From an uncultured Erysipelotrichaceae bacterium (GTDB lineage Bacteria > Bacillota_I > Bacilli_A > RF39 > UBA660): DNA of 64,000 nt. Numbering within the stretch: position 1 is the stretch's first letter; every line of letters begins with the position of its first letter. The translations under genes and the position numbers were made by a program. The notes below the pieces were generated by a model, which worked only from the letters and a program-made list of their open reading frames with translations, did no database searches and was not told where the DNA came from. The stretch lies in assembly GCA_902789225.1 (NCBI GenBank), contig CADANC010000006.1, positions 1 to 64,000 on the forward strand, given 5' to 3'. Positions 1-9,577 of this stretch are shown one piece after another.

Positions 1-3000
1 CAGTAAATGATGCGATCCATGGAGATGTTTCTCCATTATCATCTGCAGTTCCATCTAAAGTTACTGTTTTAACTGGATTAGTTTTATCTACTCCGAATAC
101 TTTAACTGTGATAGATTCAGGCCTTGTACTTTCAGAGTTATCATCATCTTCCCAACTCTTAGTTACTTGAAGTTCTGTCTTTTCTGGAGATGTTAATACA
201 TTTGTTACACTACATGAATATCCTGCACATACTGGTTTACTTGTAGTATATCCTGTTATAGTGCCTAACTCTTTAATTGAATAATTAACTTTAACTCCAT
301 TCTCATATTCATTTAATTCTCCTATAGAACATGTCCAACCATTAGAACTATCTGCTGTACATGTCTTATCTTCTACTGGAGTTTCTTCTTTTACTAATGT
401 AAATGTTATACTTGTAGGTCTTTTATTATCTTGGTTATTATTATCTGACCAAATCTTAGTTGCTTGTACGCTTTTCTTTCCTGGAGTATGTTTATTAGTT
501 ATTGTGAATCCGCCTTCTACAGTTCCAGTTGGTCCTACAGTTTCATAAGCATCTTCTGGATTTGTTGTAAATTCTTCTTCCACTGTATAGTTAATTTCTT
601 GACCATCTCTATATTTAGGTAATTCGATAGATTCAAATGACCATGTTCTTCCTGTAGATGATCCAGTTACTTGAGTGTTTGAATCAACAACAGTAGTTCC
701 ATCTAATACTTTAATGGCAATAGTTCCTGGTCTAAATCCATCTTGGTTACTATTATCATCCCATACTTTAGTTACTCTTACTTTAGTTTTTTCTGGTGTA
801 TGTTTATTTGTTATCTTAGTAGTACTTCCTACAACACTTTTTACTTTATCATAACCGTCAGGTAAAGTAGGCTCACTCCATGTATAAGTTATTTCTTCTC
901 CATTTATATATTTAGGAAGATTAGTTAATGTTTCTGTTAATTTTTCATTAGTTAGTGTTACTGTCTTACCTTCAACTGGAGTATTATTAGCTAAAAGTTG
1001 AACTGTTATTGATGCTGGTCTTATTCCGTCTTGATTATTATTATCATCCCATACTTTTGTTATTGTTGATTCTACTGTTTCTGGATTTGTATTTTTATTC
1101 TCATACTCTATTTGATATGAAGTATTATTTTCTCCTAAATTACCAGAGATTGATTTATCGTCTATATTAATAGTTTTGCTATCTTTTTCAGATTCAAAAC
1201 CACTTGTTGTTTTTATATCAATTAATTCATAGTTAGTAGTGTCTCCCTCAACAACGTTGAAGCCTGTATTTGATACTAGGTTAGTAAATCTTAAATTATA
1301 ATTATTCTTTAAATTTACTTTAACTTCAGTGTTATTTGAGACATAGTAATAACCTGTCCAATTACCATTTTTAATCTCTTTTTGAGCACCAGTAACTAAA
1401 CTATCATCCATTACTAAACTATTACTATTTTTACATGTTGAATCTATTGATATGTCACAAATTGAGAACCATATATCATCATTATTTGTTGATGTATCAT
1501 CTTCGATAATATGATTATTTTCATCTTTTTGTGCAACAGTTATTGTAAATTCAAATTTATCGTTTGGATTTGCATTTTCTCCATCAACTGTCTTCTTAAT
1601 ATTTAAGTTACTTCTACGATGATTAATTGCTGTTATTGTTGGGCTGTTTCCAGATACTTTATATAGTTTATTATTAATTGTATAACATGTTTCTCCTGTT
1701 GGACATGTTGTAGAATTTTCTATTAAAGTTAACTCTGTTAATGTTCCATCTATTAGCATTGGGTGAACTGTTATTGATTCTAATTCCCAATTATAAGCTT
1801 CTGAACCTAATTCTCCAAATGAATAATCGTGTCCTGCATCTAGAACTATAAGATTGCCTGATGCATCAGTTTTTGCTAAACCTGTTGCAATAAAGATTCC
1901 GCTTTTCTTCCATGGTTCTTCTTCTGTTCCATCTAAAGTTATATCTAAAGCTTTTTTTCCATCTCTTAATAATTCTAATTGAACTTTTCTATTACTTCTA
2001 TCATCAATTGCATTATTCCAGTCTTTATATACTGCAATTGTATCAACATTAGTTCCAACAGGGCTTGGGTTAGTATAAGGCTTAGTTTGTGTCCCTGCTT
2101 CATCTCTATTATCATCATAGGATAGAGTTGCCTCTGTATTTGTTTTTAATGAATAAGTACCATCTTCATTATCTACTATATATTTTTTTAATTCGCTATC
2201 TAATTCATCATAAGTTATTACATTATTTTTTAAATCTGCGATTAAATCATATGTTTCTTGTGTTGGATAAACATCAAAAGTTACTGTATATGTTACACTA
2301 TTTAATAGTGATTTAAGGCTTGATAAATCCCAATCTACACTACTACTTTCACCTGATGCATTAATACTAGCTGTTGGAGCAGCTGGATAAAAATCAGTTT
2401 TCTCATTCCATTTAACTTTTAATTTTAAATTAGTTATACTTGCATCTTGGTAAGTTGCTGTATGTGAATTTCCTTTTGAATCTGTCCAATTAAAGGTTGC
2501 TGTTGTTCCATCAACAATTACATTTATTTTATTTGCATTATTATCAGTAAAATAATAATTATTTCCATCTTTAGTTAGTGGGATATTTAACCAGTATTCT
2601 AATGAAGATGGGTCTACATTTAATAGATGAGCAATATCTCCTGTTGAAGTTTTAACATTTTGTGTTGTTCCATCCTCAATTTTAACATCTGAAACTCCCA
2701 TAGCAGTTACAATATCTTCAAATATTGTACTAATTGCAGAAGTTAATGATGCAGTATCACTAGCATTATAATAATTAGGTGTATCTTGTGTTTGAGAATT
2801 CACTGTTGCTCTTTCTCTTCCATTTAGTGCATAGTAAACAAGGTCATCTAAATAGTCACCTTCATTACCATATGCATATATACCATAGAAAGTAACGTTT
2901 CCTTTTGGATCATTACCTGTTTTATATGTTGCAGCAGTTCTTGCTTCATCTTTTGCTGCATCATATCCCTCATACATGCCAACTGTTTGTTGTCCATTTC

Positions 3001-3682
3001 CTTGAGGATTCATACGTCTATATGGTGCTCCATCTGTAACAAATATAACAAATGTTGGATCATTATCTGCTCTTGATAAAACATCATTAATTCCTGTACG
3101 TAATCCAGCTTCCCAATTTGTTCCACTATGATAATCTAATTGACGGCTATCTCTTGCACCTGTACTTGATAACTTACCTGTTATATCATCTAATGTACTA
3201 GTCCAATTTTGTTGAACACTTGTGGTTGCATAACTATCGAATGTAACAAGTGACATTTGAATATTGCTTGGATTATTAATTTTATCTTGATATGAAAATA
3301 AGTCTGTTGCGAAGTCATATACTACTTTTTCGGCAGCGTCACTTCTACGTGGAGGGTTATATCCAGTTCCAGCATTATTATTTTCCATACTACTTGAGGT
3401 ATCTAAGATAACAAGTACATTAACATTAGCAGCTTTTTTATTAACATCTGTATCTCCTGTTACATCTAATGATAGCTTGTGTGTACCATTATGATTATCT
3501 TCAATAGTTTTACTATGTGCAGGTTCATCTCCTGCAGCAAAATAATTTTTTACACTATTAAGAATATTTGTTCCATTATTAAATAGAACCATACTTAATA
3601 GTCCAATTATAAGTACTAAAATTGATGATGATAGTACTTTTTTAACTCTTGGTTTAAGCTTATATCTTTTACGTTTCTTCAT
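1..3682 (-). CDS. Giant VWA and Cna-B repeat surface protein, N-terminal 1227 residues (continues past the window start)
   Basis: This open frame starts at the ATG at 3680-3682 behind a GGGGG ribosome binding site and runs off the left edge. The N-terminus is basic (KKRKRYKLK), followed by a membrane/signal segment at about residues 18-34. A von Willebrand A domain starts near residue 88 with an intact MIDAS motif, DTSSS at 94-98, and a later DGAP segment. A Cna-B-like domain begins near residue 547. Four more Cna-B repeats begin near residues 873, 967, 1073 and 1172, each opening with a variant of TKVWDDNNNQDG..RP. Several keep the Glu of the Y-T-V-E-E type that forms isopeptide bonds. This architecture is typical of sortase-anchored pilus tips or adhesins; the anchor would lie outside the window. 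The adhesin role is inferred. Confidence 0.9.
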   Translation of the reverse strand, partial: MKKRKRYKLKPRVKKVLSSSILVLIIGLLSMVLFNNGTNILNSVKNYFAAGDEPAHSKTIEDNHNGTHKLSLDVTGDTDVNKKAANVNVLVILDTSSSMENNNAGTGYNPPRRSDAAEKVVYDFATDLFSYQDKINNPSNIQMSLVTFDSYATTSVQQNWTSTLDDITGKLSSTGARDSRQLDYHSGTNWEAGLRTGINDVLSRADNDPTFVIFVTDGAPYRRMNPQGNGQQTVGMYEGYDAAKDEARTAATYKTGNDPKGNVTFYGIYAYGNEGDYLDDLVYYALNGRERATVNSQTQDTPNYYNASDTASLTSAISTIFEDIVTAMGVSDVKIEDGTTQNVKTSTGDIAHLLNVDPSSLEYWLNIPLTKDGNNYYFTDNNANKINVIVDGTTATFNWTDSKGNSHTATYQDASITNLKLKVKWNEKTDFYPAAPTASINASGESSSVDWDLSSLKSLLNSVTYTVTFDVYPTQETYDLIADLKNNVITYDELDSELKKYIVDNEDGTYSLKTNTEATLSYDDNRDEAGTQTKPYTNPSPVGTNVDTIAVYKDWNNAIDDRSNRKVQLELLRDGKKALDITLDGTEEEPWKKSGIFIATGLAKTDASGNLIVLDAGHDYSFGELGSEAYNWELESITVHPMLIDGTLTELTLIENSTTCPTGETCYTINNKLYKVSGNSPTITAINHRRSNLNIKKTVDGENANPNDKFEFTITVAQKDENNHIIEDDTSTNNDDIWFSICDISIDSTCKNSNSLVMDDSLVTGAQKEIKNGNWTGYYYVSNNTEVKVNLKNNYNLRFTNLVSNTGFNVVEGDTTNYELIDIKTTSGFESEKDSKTINIDDKSISGNLGENNTSYQIEYENKNTNPETVESTITKVWDDNNNQDGIRPASITVQLLANNTPVEGKTVTLTNEKLTETLTNLPKYINGEEITYTWSEPTLPDGYDKVKSVVGSTTKITNKHTPEKTKVRVTKVWDDNSNQDGFRPGTIAIKVLDGTTVVDSNTQVTGSSTGRTWSFESIELPKYRDGQEINYTVEEEFTTNPEDAYETVGPTGTVEGGFTITNKHTPGKKSVQATKIWSDNNNQDNKRPTSITFTLVKEETPVEDKTCTADSSNGWTCSIGELNEYENGVKVNYSIKELGTITGYTTSKPVCAGYSCSVTNVLTSPEKTELQVTKSWEDDDNSESTRPESITVKVFGVDKTNPVKTVTLDGTADDNGETSPWIASFT

Positions 3683-3713
3683 ATTATCCCCCTAAAATTT
3701 GGTTTTGCTCTTT

Positions 3714-3742
3714 ATAATAATTAATTTATACTTAAAAGTCAA
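3714..3742 (-). promoter_or_regulatory. Promoter of the VWA/Cna-B gene
   Basis: Reading the minus strand, TTGACT and TATTAT are separated by 17 bases. The -10 box lies about 30 bases upstream of the start codon, so the surface-protein gene has its own sigma-A-type promoter. Confidence 0.6.
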
Positions 3743-3803
3743 TAGATTTTACCATTTTGAATATCATTTTTTTATAATAAGAACATTTTAATTTTTTTTG
3801 TTG

Positions 3804-3828
3804 AAAAAAAGAAGCAAATTGCTTCTTA
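3804..3828 (-). terminator. Terminator after murD
   Basis: A perfect inverted repeat, AAGAAGCAA/TTGCTTCTT, is followed on the minus strand by a T run. It ends the murL-murD transcript. Confidence 0.75.
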
Positions 3829-3858
3829 TAGTGTCTTATTTTTAAATTTTTAGATATA

Positions 3859-5214
3859 TTACTCTTTTACTAGTTCTTTAAATCTATTTCCACGCTCTTC
3901 AAAGTTTTTAAAGAATCCATATGATGCAGCTGCTGGACTTAGTAGACATATTGTTCCTTTTTTAGTAATTTTTTTGCTTAATTTTACTGCTTCTTCTAGA
4001 TCTTTTACTTCAACTACATTCAACTTATTATTTGTAAGAGACTTTGCAATTCTATATCCTGTATCAGGCATACATATTACATTTAATTCTCCATAGTTAT
4101 TTAAATAATCTATTAATTTAGAATAGTCTATATCTCGCTCCATTCCACCTATTAATAGTGTATTTACATTAAATAATGTTTCTAATGCTAGAATACAAGC
4201 TTCAGGTATAGTACAAATAGAATCATTATAATAAGTTATTTCATTATATGTTCCTACACATTCTAATCTATGTTCTAGTCCTTTAAATTTATTTATACTT
4301 TCAATTGTTTTATTATTATCTAGTTTTAATATATTTGATACTGCAAGAGCAAACATTATATTATTTAGATTATGTTTTCCTAGTATCTTTCTTTCATTAT
4401 TATCTTCATATAATAAAGTATCTTCTAAATATATTTTATTATCTTCTAGTACTAATCTATTTTCTTTTCTATTATTATTTAGAGTTATTTCATATTTATT
4501 TGCTTTTGTTGGATATAGACTTACTTTATTTACTAAATCATTATTATCTATATTGTATATAAAATAATCATTTTCATTTTGATGTTTAAATATATTACAT
4601 TTGCATTCCATATAATCATCATAATCTTTATAATGATCTAAATGTTCTGGAAACATGTTTAATATAATAGATATATTAGGAGATTTATCCATATATTGTA
4701 ATTGATGAACTCCCATTTCTAAAACAACAATTGATTCATTATTCATTTCATTTATTTGATCGAATACAGGTATTCCTATATTACCTAAGAAATAAACATT
4801 ATCTTTTTGATCACTAATTATTTTATATATAAGAGATGAAGTTGTACTTTTTCCTTTAGTTCCTGTAATACCTATTGTTAATCCTTCAAAGTATGTTAAA
4901 AACAATTCCATTTCAGATACAATATAATCATAAATATTAGTTAAATCATAATCTCTTAGAACTATTCCTGGACTTTTTAAAATACAATCATATCCGTTAT
5001 ATATTTCTTCTAAATAATTATCTGTTACTAATTTAATATTAGGATCATTTTTAATTATTTCATCATTTATTAAATCTTTATTCATATCACTTATAGTGAT
5101 TAATTTATCTTTATAATATTTTCTTATAAAATTATATGAGCTTTTTCCTTCTCTTCCAAATCCTAATATTAGTATTTTTTTATCTTTAAAGTATTCAATT
5201 AATTTATTAATCAT
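3859..5214 (-). CDS. murD: MurD-type UDP-N-acetylmuramoyl-L-alanine:glutamate ligase
   Basis: This 451-residue Mur ligase would add glutamate to UDP-MurNAc-L-Ala in the cytoplasm during peptidoglycan synthesis. It has an N-terminal nucleotide-binding region (LILGFGREGKSS), the ATP P-loop GITGTKGKSTTS near residues 114-125, a central domain with the usual HLDHY segment, and the C-terminal domain with SPAAASYGFF. The length matches MurD. The start codon overlaps the end of the murL gene upstream by 8 bases, so the two are almost certainly cotranslated. Next to murL it is probably functionally a MurD2, the variant that attaches L-glutamate instead of D-glutamate. That specificity is inferred from the neighbour, not visible in the sequence. 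Confidence 0.9.
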   Translation of the reverse strand: MINKLIEYFKDKKILILGFGREGKSSYNFIRKYYKDKLITISDMNKDLINDEIIKNDPNIKLVTDNYLEEIYNGYDCILKSPGIVLRDYDLTNIYDYIVSEMELFLTYFEGLTIGITGTKGKSTTSSLIYKIISDQKDNVYFLGNIGIPVFDQINEMNNESIVVLEMGVHQLQYMDKSPNISIILNMFPEHLDHYKDYDDYMECKCNIFKHQNENDYFIYNIDNNDLVNKVSLYPTKANKYEITLNNNRKENRLVLEDNKIYLEDTLLYEDNNERKILGKHNLNNIMFALAVSNILKLDNNKTIESINKFKGLEHRLECVGTYNEITYYNDSICTIPEACILALETLFNVNTLLIGGMERDIDYSKLIDYLNNYGELNVICMPDTGYRIAKSLTNNKLNVVEVKDLEEAVKLSKKITKKGTICLLSPAAASYGFFKNFEERGNRFKELVKE

Positions 5215-6589
5215 GTTGTATTTTCTCCTTCAATATTTTATTTAATTCTTCAGTGTTATTATTATCATCATTATATGTTGTTAATAGATTAGTGTCTAAG
5301 TCTACTAATTTGTAATTATCTTTATAATATTTTAATAGTATAGGAAGTTCTTTATTATTTTCTTCGTATATACTAATTGTTTTAGATATAGCATATTCTA
5401 CTTCTTCTTTTGTTCCTACACATTCAAATGGTTTTAATTTTCCATTTCCTGTTAAATCTATAAAAGTTTCTTTTAATGATTCTTTATTAAATAGATTTTC
5501 TCTAAATAAATCTATTAATTTTTCTTCTTCTATGAATGGACTTAGTATTGTATAAACAAACATACATTTAGGACAATTATTACACCATATCCATGGAGTT
5601 TCTTTAGATCCTAAATTACATGATTTAAATATATTATGATATTTATCATATTTTGAAAATAACTTTGTTATTTCTATTTCATTTAATCCTCTTAGAAAAC
5701 TAAAATATTCTATATCTAAATTTAAATATTTATTTGAGTATGCTCTAAAATCATTTTCATATTCATAACTTTTTGAATATTGATGATTTACATTAGTACC
5801 TGGAATATTAGCATCATTAGCACTTGATTCATTTGATAGTACTATATATTTTTTACCTGTTAAATATGCTACTAAATATGTAATAAATGAAACTAATGCA
5901 CTAAAAGGAGTATGTCCATTTATAAATCCTTCATTATTTAGTTCTATTATTCCTTTATCAATAGTTCTATATATTTCTACTAATCTATCTTTATTAAATC
6001 CTCTTGTTGTTGCACAAGAGATGTGTGGATCTTTTGGATTAATAGATATTACTAAATCTCTATCTAGCTCTATTGGTAGGTTTTCTAGTGTTACAACTGA
6101 GTCTTTTCCTCCACCTATTGGAATAAGATATCCTGAATACTCATTATTATCTTCATAAGAATAAGTTATATTTGAAGTAAAACTCATATTAAATAATTCA
6201 TCTTTTGATAAAGATATATTATTTCTATACATTAGTTCACTTAATCCATTGAATATTAGTTTTTTAAAGAATTCAATTTGTTCTTCTGATAAAGTACCAC
6301 ATTCAATAATTATATTTTTAGATAGTGTTGCTTTATAGTAACTTATCATTTCAACTAAACCTATATGAAAAGCTAGATTATTCAATATACTATTATCTAT
6401 GTTATTTTTAATATAATTTTTCTTTACAATTTTGATTGTAGGAAAAAATTCTTTTAAGTTTTCTATCTCAAAATGAAATTTAATACTTAATTCTTCATTA
6501 TTATCATCTATTTCAAAACTATGATATATAAAGTTAGGATATTTATCTCTAAACATTAATACTTTAGAGTTATTATTTCCGTCTAACAT
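5207..6589 (-). CDS. murL: MurL-like UDP-MurNAc-L-Ala-L-Glu epimerase
   Basis: The 460-residue protein has a PP-loop-like ATP site, IPIGGGKDSVVTLE, near residues 176-190. A cysteine cluster, WCNNCPKCMFVY, lies near residue 340, and an N-terminal segment resembles glycopeptidyl-glutamate epimerases. MurL was described in Xanthomonas as converting the terminal L-Glu of UDP-MurNAc-L-Ala-L-Glu to D-Glu, working with the L-Glu-adding ligase MurD2. Here it sits directly upstream of, and overlaps, a murD gene, which strongly supports the call. An AAGGAGG ribosome binding site precedes the start. A generic PP-loop enzyme is the alternative, but the GGGKDS motif, the length and the murD pairing together favour MurL. 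Confidence 0.82.
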   Translation of the reverse strand: MLDGNNNSKVLMFRDKYPNFIYHSFEIDDNNEELSIKFHFEIENLKEFFPTIKIVKKNYIKNNIDNSILNNLAFHIGLVEMISYYKATLSKNIIIECGTLSEEQIEFFKKLIFNGLSELMYRNNISLSKDELFNMSFTSNITYSYEDNNEYSGYLIPIGGGKDSVVTLENLPIELDRDLVISINPKDPHISCATTRGFNKDRLVEIYRTIDKGIIELNNEGFINGHTPFSALVSFITYLVAYLTGKKYIVLSNESSANDANIPGTNVNHQYSKSYEYENDFRAYSNKYLNLDIEYFSFLRGLNEIEITKLFSKYDKYHNIFKSCNLGSKETPWIWCNNCPKCMFVYTILSPFIEEEKLIDLFRENLFNKESLKETFIDLTGNGKLKPFECVGTKEEVEYAISKTISIYEENNKELPILLKYYKDNYKLVDLDTNLLTTYNDDNNNTEELNKILKEKIQHD

Positions 6590-6653
6590 TATGATACCTC
6601 CTTAAGCTATTTTTATTATACTATAGATTTATTTTGTTTACTATTTTAATCTT

Positions 6654-6688
6654 AAAAAAGATAGGTTATCTTCCTACCTTTTTTTAAA
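6654..6688 (-). terminator. Terminator after the VanZ-like gene
   Basis: The minus strand reads GGTAGG-loop-CCTATC followed by TTTTTT. It overlaps the last codons of the VanZ-like gene and separates it from murL. Confidence 0.55.
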
Positions 6689-7406
6689 ATAATTTTAGAT
6701 ATATTGATACATCAAATATAATTAGAATTATTAATGATATATAAAACAATATCTTTTTTGTTTTATTTTGTATTTTAAAATCTGTATAGAATAATTCTCT
6801 TATTTTATCTATAATATGAAATCTTGTTATAAGAAATGTAAAAATAAGAGTTCCTACATAATTTAGAATAATATCATCTACATCAAATGCTCCTGTATGA
6901 GTTGATGCTTGTAGTACTTCAATTATTAAAATTACAGGTAATATTACGATAGATTGTTTTAATACATTATTATATTTTTTATCTTTAATCATTAATAAAA
7001 ATGATAATGGTATAAGAGCTATAGCATTTCCTAATACATTTTTTAATATTGAATATGTTGATCCTCTTTGAAATTGAGAAATTATTGTATTAAAGGGAAT
7101 GTATTGTCCTGCAGACCACCTACTATAAAATCTAAAATCTGCCCTACCTATAATAAATGTAAATGAAAATAATAAATATAAAAATAATATGATATATAGA
7201 TAGATATTTGATTTATATGCTTTTTCATTATTTTTTAACATTCCATATGAGAAAACAAATAATACATTAAATATCATAAATAAGATACATTTTAAATAGT
7301 TCATATTATATATATATTGATTTATTCCTGTGAAAACTAAATAGTAAAAAAATACTATACTTAATACTATTATTAAATCTTTTATTATTAATTCTTTCTC
7401 TTTCAT
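6684..7406 (-). CDS. VanZ-family membrane protein
   Basis: The 240-residue protein has about six membrane segments. The VanZ-family signature occupies the middle: RWSAGQYIPFNTI, then NVLGNAIALIPLSFLL, then EVLQASTHTGAFDVDDIILN. VanZ proteins are membrane proteins linked to low-level teicoplanin resistance in enterococci, but most family members have no known role. The gene ends in a hairpin terminator and sits 15 bases after the preceding unknown gene, so the two may be cotranscribed. The family is clear; the function is not. Confidence 0.8.
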   Translation of the reverse strand: MKEKELIIKDLIIVLSIVFFYYLVFTGINQYIYNMNYLKCILFMIFNVLFVFSYGMLKNNEKAYKSNIYLYIILFLYLLFSFTFIIGRADFRFYSRWSAGQYIPFNTIISQFQRGSTYSILKNVLGNAIALIPLSFLLMIKDKKYNNVLKQSIVILPVILIIEVLQASTHTGAFDVDDIILNYVGTLIFTFLITRFHIIDKIRELFYTDFKIQNKTKKILFYISLIILIIFDVSIYLKLF

Positions 7407-7421
7407 AATAATGCTTCCTTT

Positions 7422-8159
7422 TTATTTATGCTTAGTACTCTTTTTGCTATCAGAAGTTATTAATAAATTCATATCACTTAATTCTTCTTCTGATTTAGAT
7501 ATTCTTGATGTGAAATGTTGAAACCATCTTATATAACTTGAACCAGTTGCGACATCATATTGCATTTGATTGGGAGTTACTCCTACTTTAGTTTGAAAAA
7601 AACTATCTCCATATGCTTTAGCAACGTCTTCTGTTAGTTCAATATAACCGTCTGTTAGTAAAGGCATTACAGTTTCTTCACTATTGCTTTCTAAAATAAA
7701 ATATCCTGGATCTGGAGTAATACATACTTTATCTTTTATGATAACAAATTTACTTTCATTACAGCCATCTTTAGTAAAGAATTGAATATATGTAGGATCT
7801 ACTAAATATATTTTTTCTCCTTCTGTAGTATTAATATTAGCAACTATTAGACTATGCCCTGTTACATCTTTTATCATTTCATTAGTATTAACTGGATTTA
7901 CTTTTATATTTAAATTATTTAAATAGTGATAAATCATACTTTGAGCTAAATCACATTTAAATGAATATGAATAGTCTTCTATAGTAGTGCCTTCATGGTC
8001 TGCTATTTTTTTTCTAACTAAGTAAGATAGATTTTTTAATAATAAATCTACATCTTCAATATTTAAAGGCATTTTGTTTATACATAATTCTTCTATTTCT
8101 TTTATTCTTTCTTGATTCATTTCTTCTTCATTTATATTAAATTCTATTATTTTATCCAT
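7422..8159 (-). CDS. Unknown protein with a possible papain/transglutaminase-like Cys-His-Asp triad
   Basis: I do not recognise this protein of about 245 residues. The likely start is the ATG at 8157-8159, preceded by AGAGGATGA; an in-frame ATG at 8178-8180 has no ribosome binding site. It is soluble and acidic. Three segments come in the order expected of transglutaminase-like cysteine enzymes: a Cys in SFKCDLAQSMIYHYL, a His in VTGHSLIVANI, and an Asp in IYLVDPTYIQFF. That reading is inference from motif order only. It has no signal peptide or membrane segment, and lies 15 bases upstream of the VanZ-like gene. Confidence 0.6.
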   Translation of the reverse strand: MDKIIEFNINEEEMNQERIKEIEELCINKMPLNIEDVDLLLKNLSYLVRKKIADHEGTTIEDYSYSFKCDLAQSMIYHYLNNLNIKVNPVNTNEMIKDVTGHSLIVANINTTEGEKIYLVDPTYIQFFTKDGCNESKFVIIKDKVCITPDPGYFILESNSEETVMPLLTDGYIELTEDVAKAYGDSFFQTKVGVTPNQMQYDVATGSSYIRWFQHFTSRISKSEEELSDMNLLITSDSKKSTKHK

Positions 8160-8208
8160 TAAATAATCATCCTCTTTCATATGGGATTTCTATCAATATT
8201 ATAACATA

Positions 8209-8237
8209 GAAAAAGATTAAGCTTTTACCTAATCTTT
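8209..8237 (-). terminator. Terminator after the gene at 8229-9440
   Basis: The hairpin AAAGATTA-loop-TAATCTTT is followed by T residues on the minus strand. It overlaps the last codons of the upstream gene. Confidence 0.6.
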
Positions 8238-9440
8238 TTTATCTGATTTATTTTTTATTAATCTATGCTTTCCTTTACTATTTGGTTTTTGATGTTCATT
8301 TGGTTTTTCAATCATTTTTTTAAAATCATTTATGCTTATACTTACTTCTATTTTTCCCTCTCCCCATAATTCATAAGTAAATCCATTATTATGAATTTTA
8401 TCTAAAAATTGATATAAATCTATAGGTAATTCTTTTTTCTTTATTTCCCATAATGATTCAATTAATATTTCTGGTTCTCCAGAATATTCTATATATCTAA
8501 TTACTGATCTATTATTATCTTCTCTATTTTTTAATTCATTCATTTTCTTTTTCCATTTTTCTTTATCTTTTACTTCTTCATCTGTTGGCCAAAAACGAAA
8601 GATCACACCATCTGCACAATCGTATGTACTACTTAAATAGTAATTACCTTTTGATTCATAGTGAAGATGGCTAGTCCAAAAATGATCTATTGTTTCATTC
8701 CTTCTAATCTTGTATATTTCATAATCATCCATATCATTTCTCTCACCAATATAAAATTTTGGTACGTTTTCATAGATATATTGCATATTTCTTATCATTA
8801 AATCATATATTTCTTGTGTGTTTTTTGATAATTGTTCTTTTTCACTTAATTCTTTATTATCTTCAACTTTTCTTTTTATATTTTTTCTTCTTTTTCTTTC
8901 TTTTTTTACATCTAATAATATCTTTTTTGATAATTCTTGTTTTGATAAATCTCTTATATCTTTTGTATTGTATTTTGATATTACATTGTATACTAATCTT
9001 AATTCTCTATATGATAATCTATCTATTCTAAGTAATTCGTTTAGTGGTTGATATTTAGCTACTGTGACTCCTTCTCTTATTTCTGGTATTAGGAAAAATA
9101 GTCCATCTATATTTACATATGTTGATTGTAAGAGTTTTTTATTAAACATATCTATAAATACATGATCAGCATCACTTTGACTTCTTTGTATAAATACTAA
9201 AGTTGGTTTTTTATAGTTGCTCGTCTTATTAATTGGACAATTAATTCCAAAGCTATGTTGATATCCTGCTGGTGTAAATATTGGAGTTATGTTTGTTGGT
9301 TTAGAATAACTTAAATATGCTAAATATACTTTTGATAAATCAATTCCTTCTTCATCACTATTATTAGTTATAAATTCACTAATTGCTTCATCCATTTTAT
9401 CTGGTATTAGTTTAAAATATTCAAAAATTTCATCTTCCAT
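8229..9440 (-). CDS. Unknown 403-residue cytoplasmic protein
   Basis: I do not recognise this protein. The start follows a GAGGT ribosome binding site. It has no signal peptide or membrane segment. The N-terminal part (about residues 1-130) is mixed alpha/beta and contains the distinctive stretch FTPAGYQHSFGINCPIN. A strongly basic, probably coiled segment (KKERKRRKNIKRK) lies near residues 183-195. The C-terminal half is rich in aromatic residues (FWTSHLHYES, FRFWPTDEE) and the tail is Lys-rich. It is a single-gene unit with its own downstream terminator. I infer no function. Confidence 0.6.
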   Translation of the reverse strand: MEDEIFEYFKLIPDKMDEAISEFITNNSDEEGIDLSKVYLAYLSYSKPTNITPIFTPAGYQHSFGINCPINKTSNYKKPTLVFIQRSQSDADHVFIDMFNKKLLQSTYVNIDGLFFLIPEIREGVTVAKYQPLNELLRIDRLSYRELRLVYNVISKYNTKDIRDLSKQELSKKILLDVKKERKRRKNIKRKVEDNKELSEKEQLSKNTQEIYDLMIRNMQYIYENVPKFYIGERNDMDDYEIYKIRRNETIDHFWTSHLHYESKGNYYLSSTYDCADGVIFRFWPTDEEVKDKEKWKKKMNELKNREDNNRSVIRYIEYSGEPEILIESLWEIKKKELPIDLYQFLDKIHNNGFTYELWGEGKIEVSISINDFKKMIEKPNEHQKPNSKGKHRLIKNKSDKKD

Positions 9441-9508
9441 GTTATTACCTCGATTGATGCATATTATATCAATATTATTTAAATAGTCAATAAAAAAAGA
9501 CTAGTATT

Positions 9509-9536
9509 TGATGTGAACCCTATTTAGGAGACATCA
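9509..9536 (-). other. Intergenic hairpin between the serpin gene and the next gene
   Basis: TGATGT and ACATCA arms enclose a second CCT/AGG pairing. Beyond it on the minus strand lies CTAGTCTTTTTTT, half of the terminator core seen elsewhere in the window. It may be a decayed or composite terminator for the serpin gene. Confidence 0.35.
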
Positions 9537-9577
9537 TAAAAAAGACAGTAAGTAATTAAAAAGAGAAAATTATTTTT

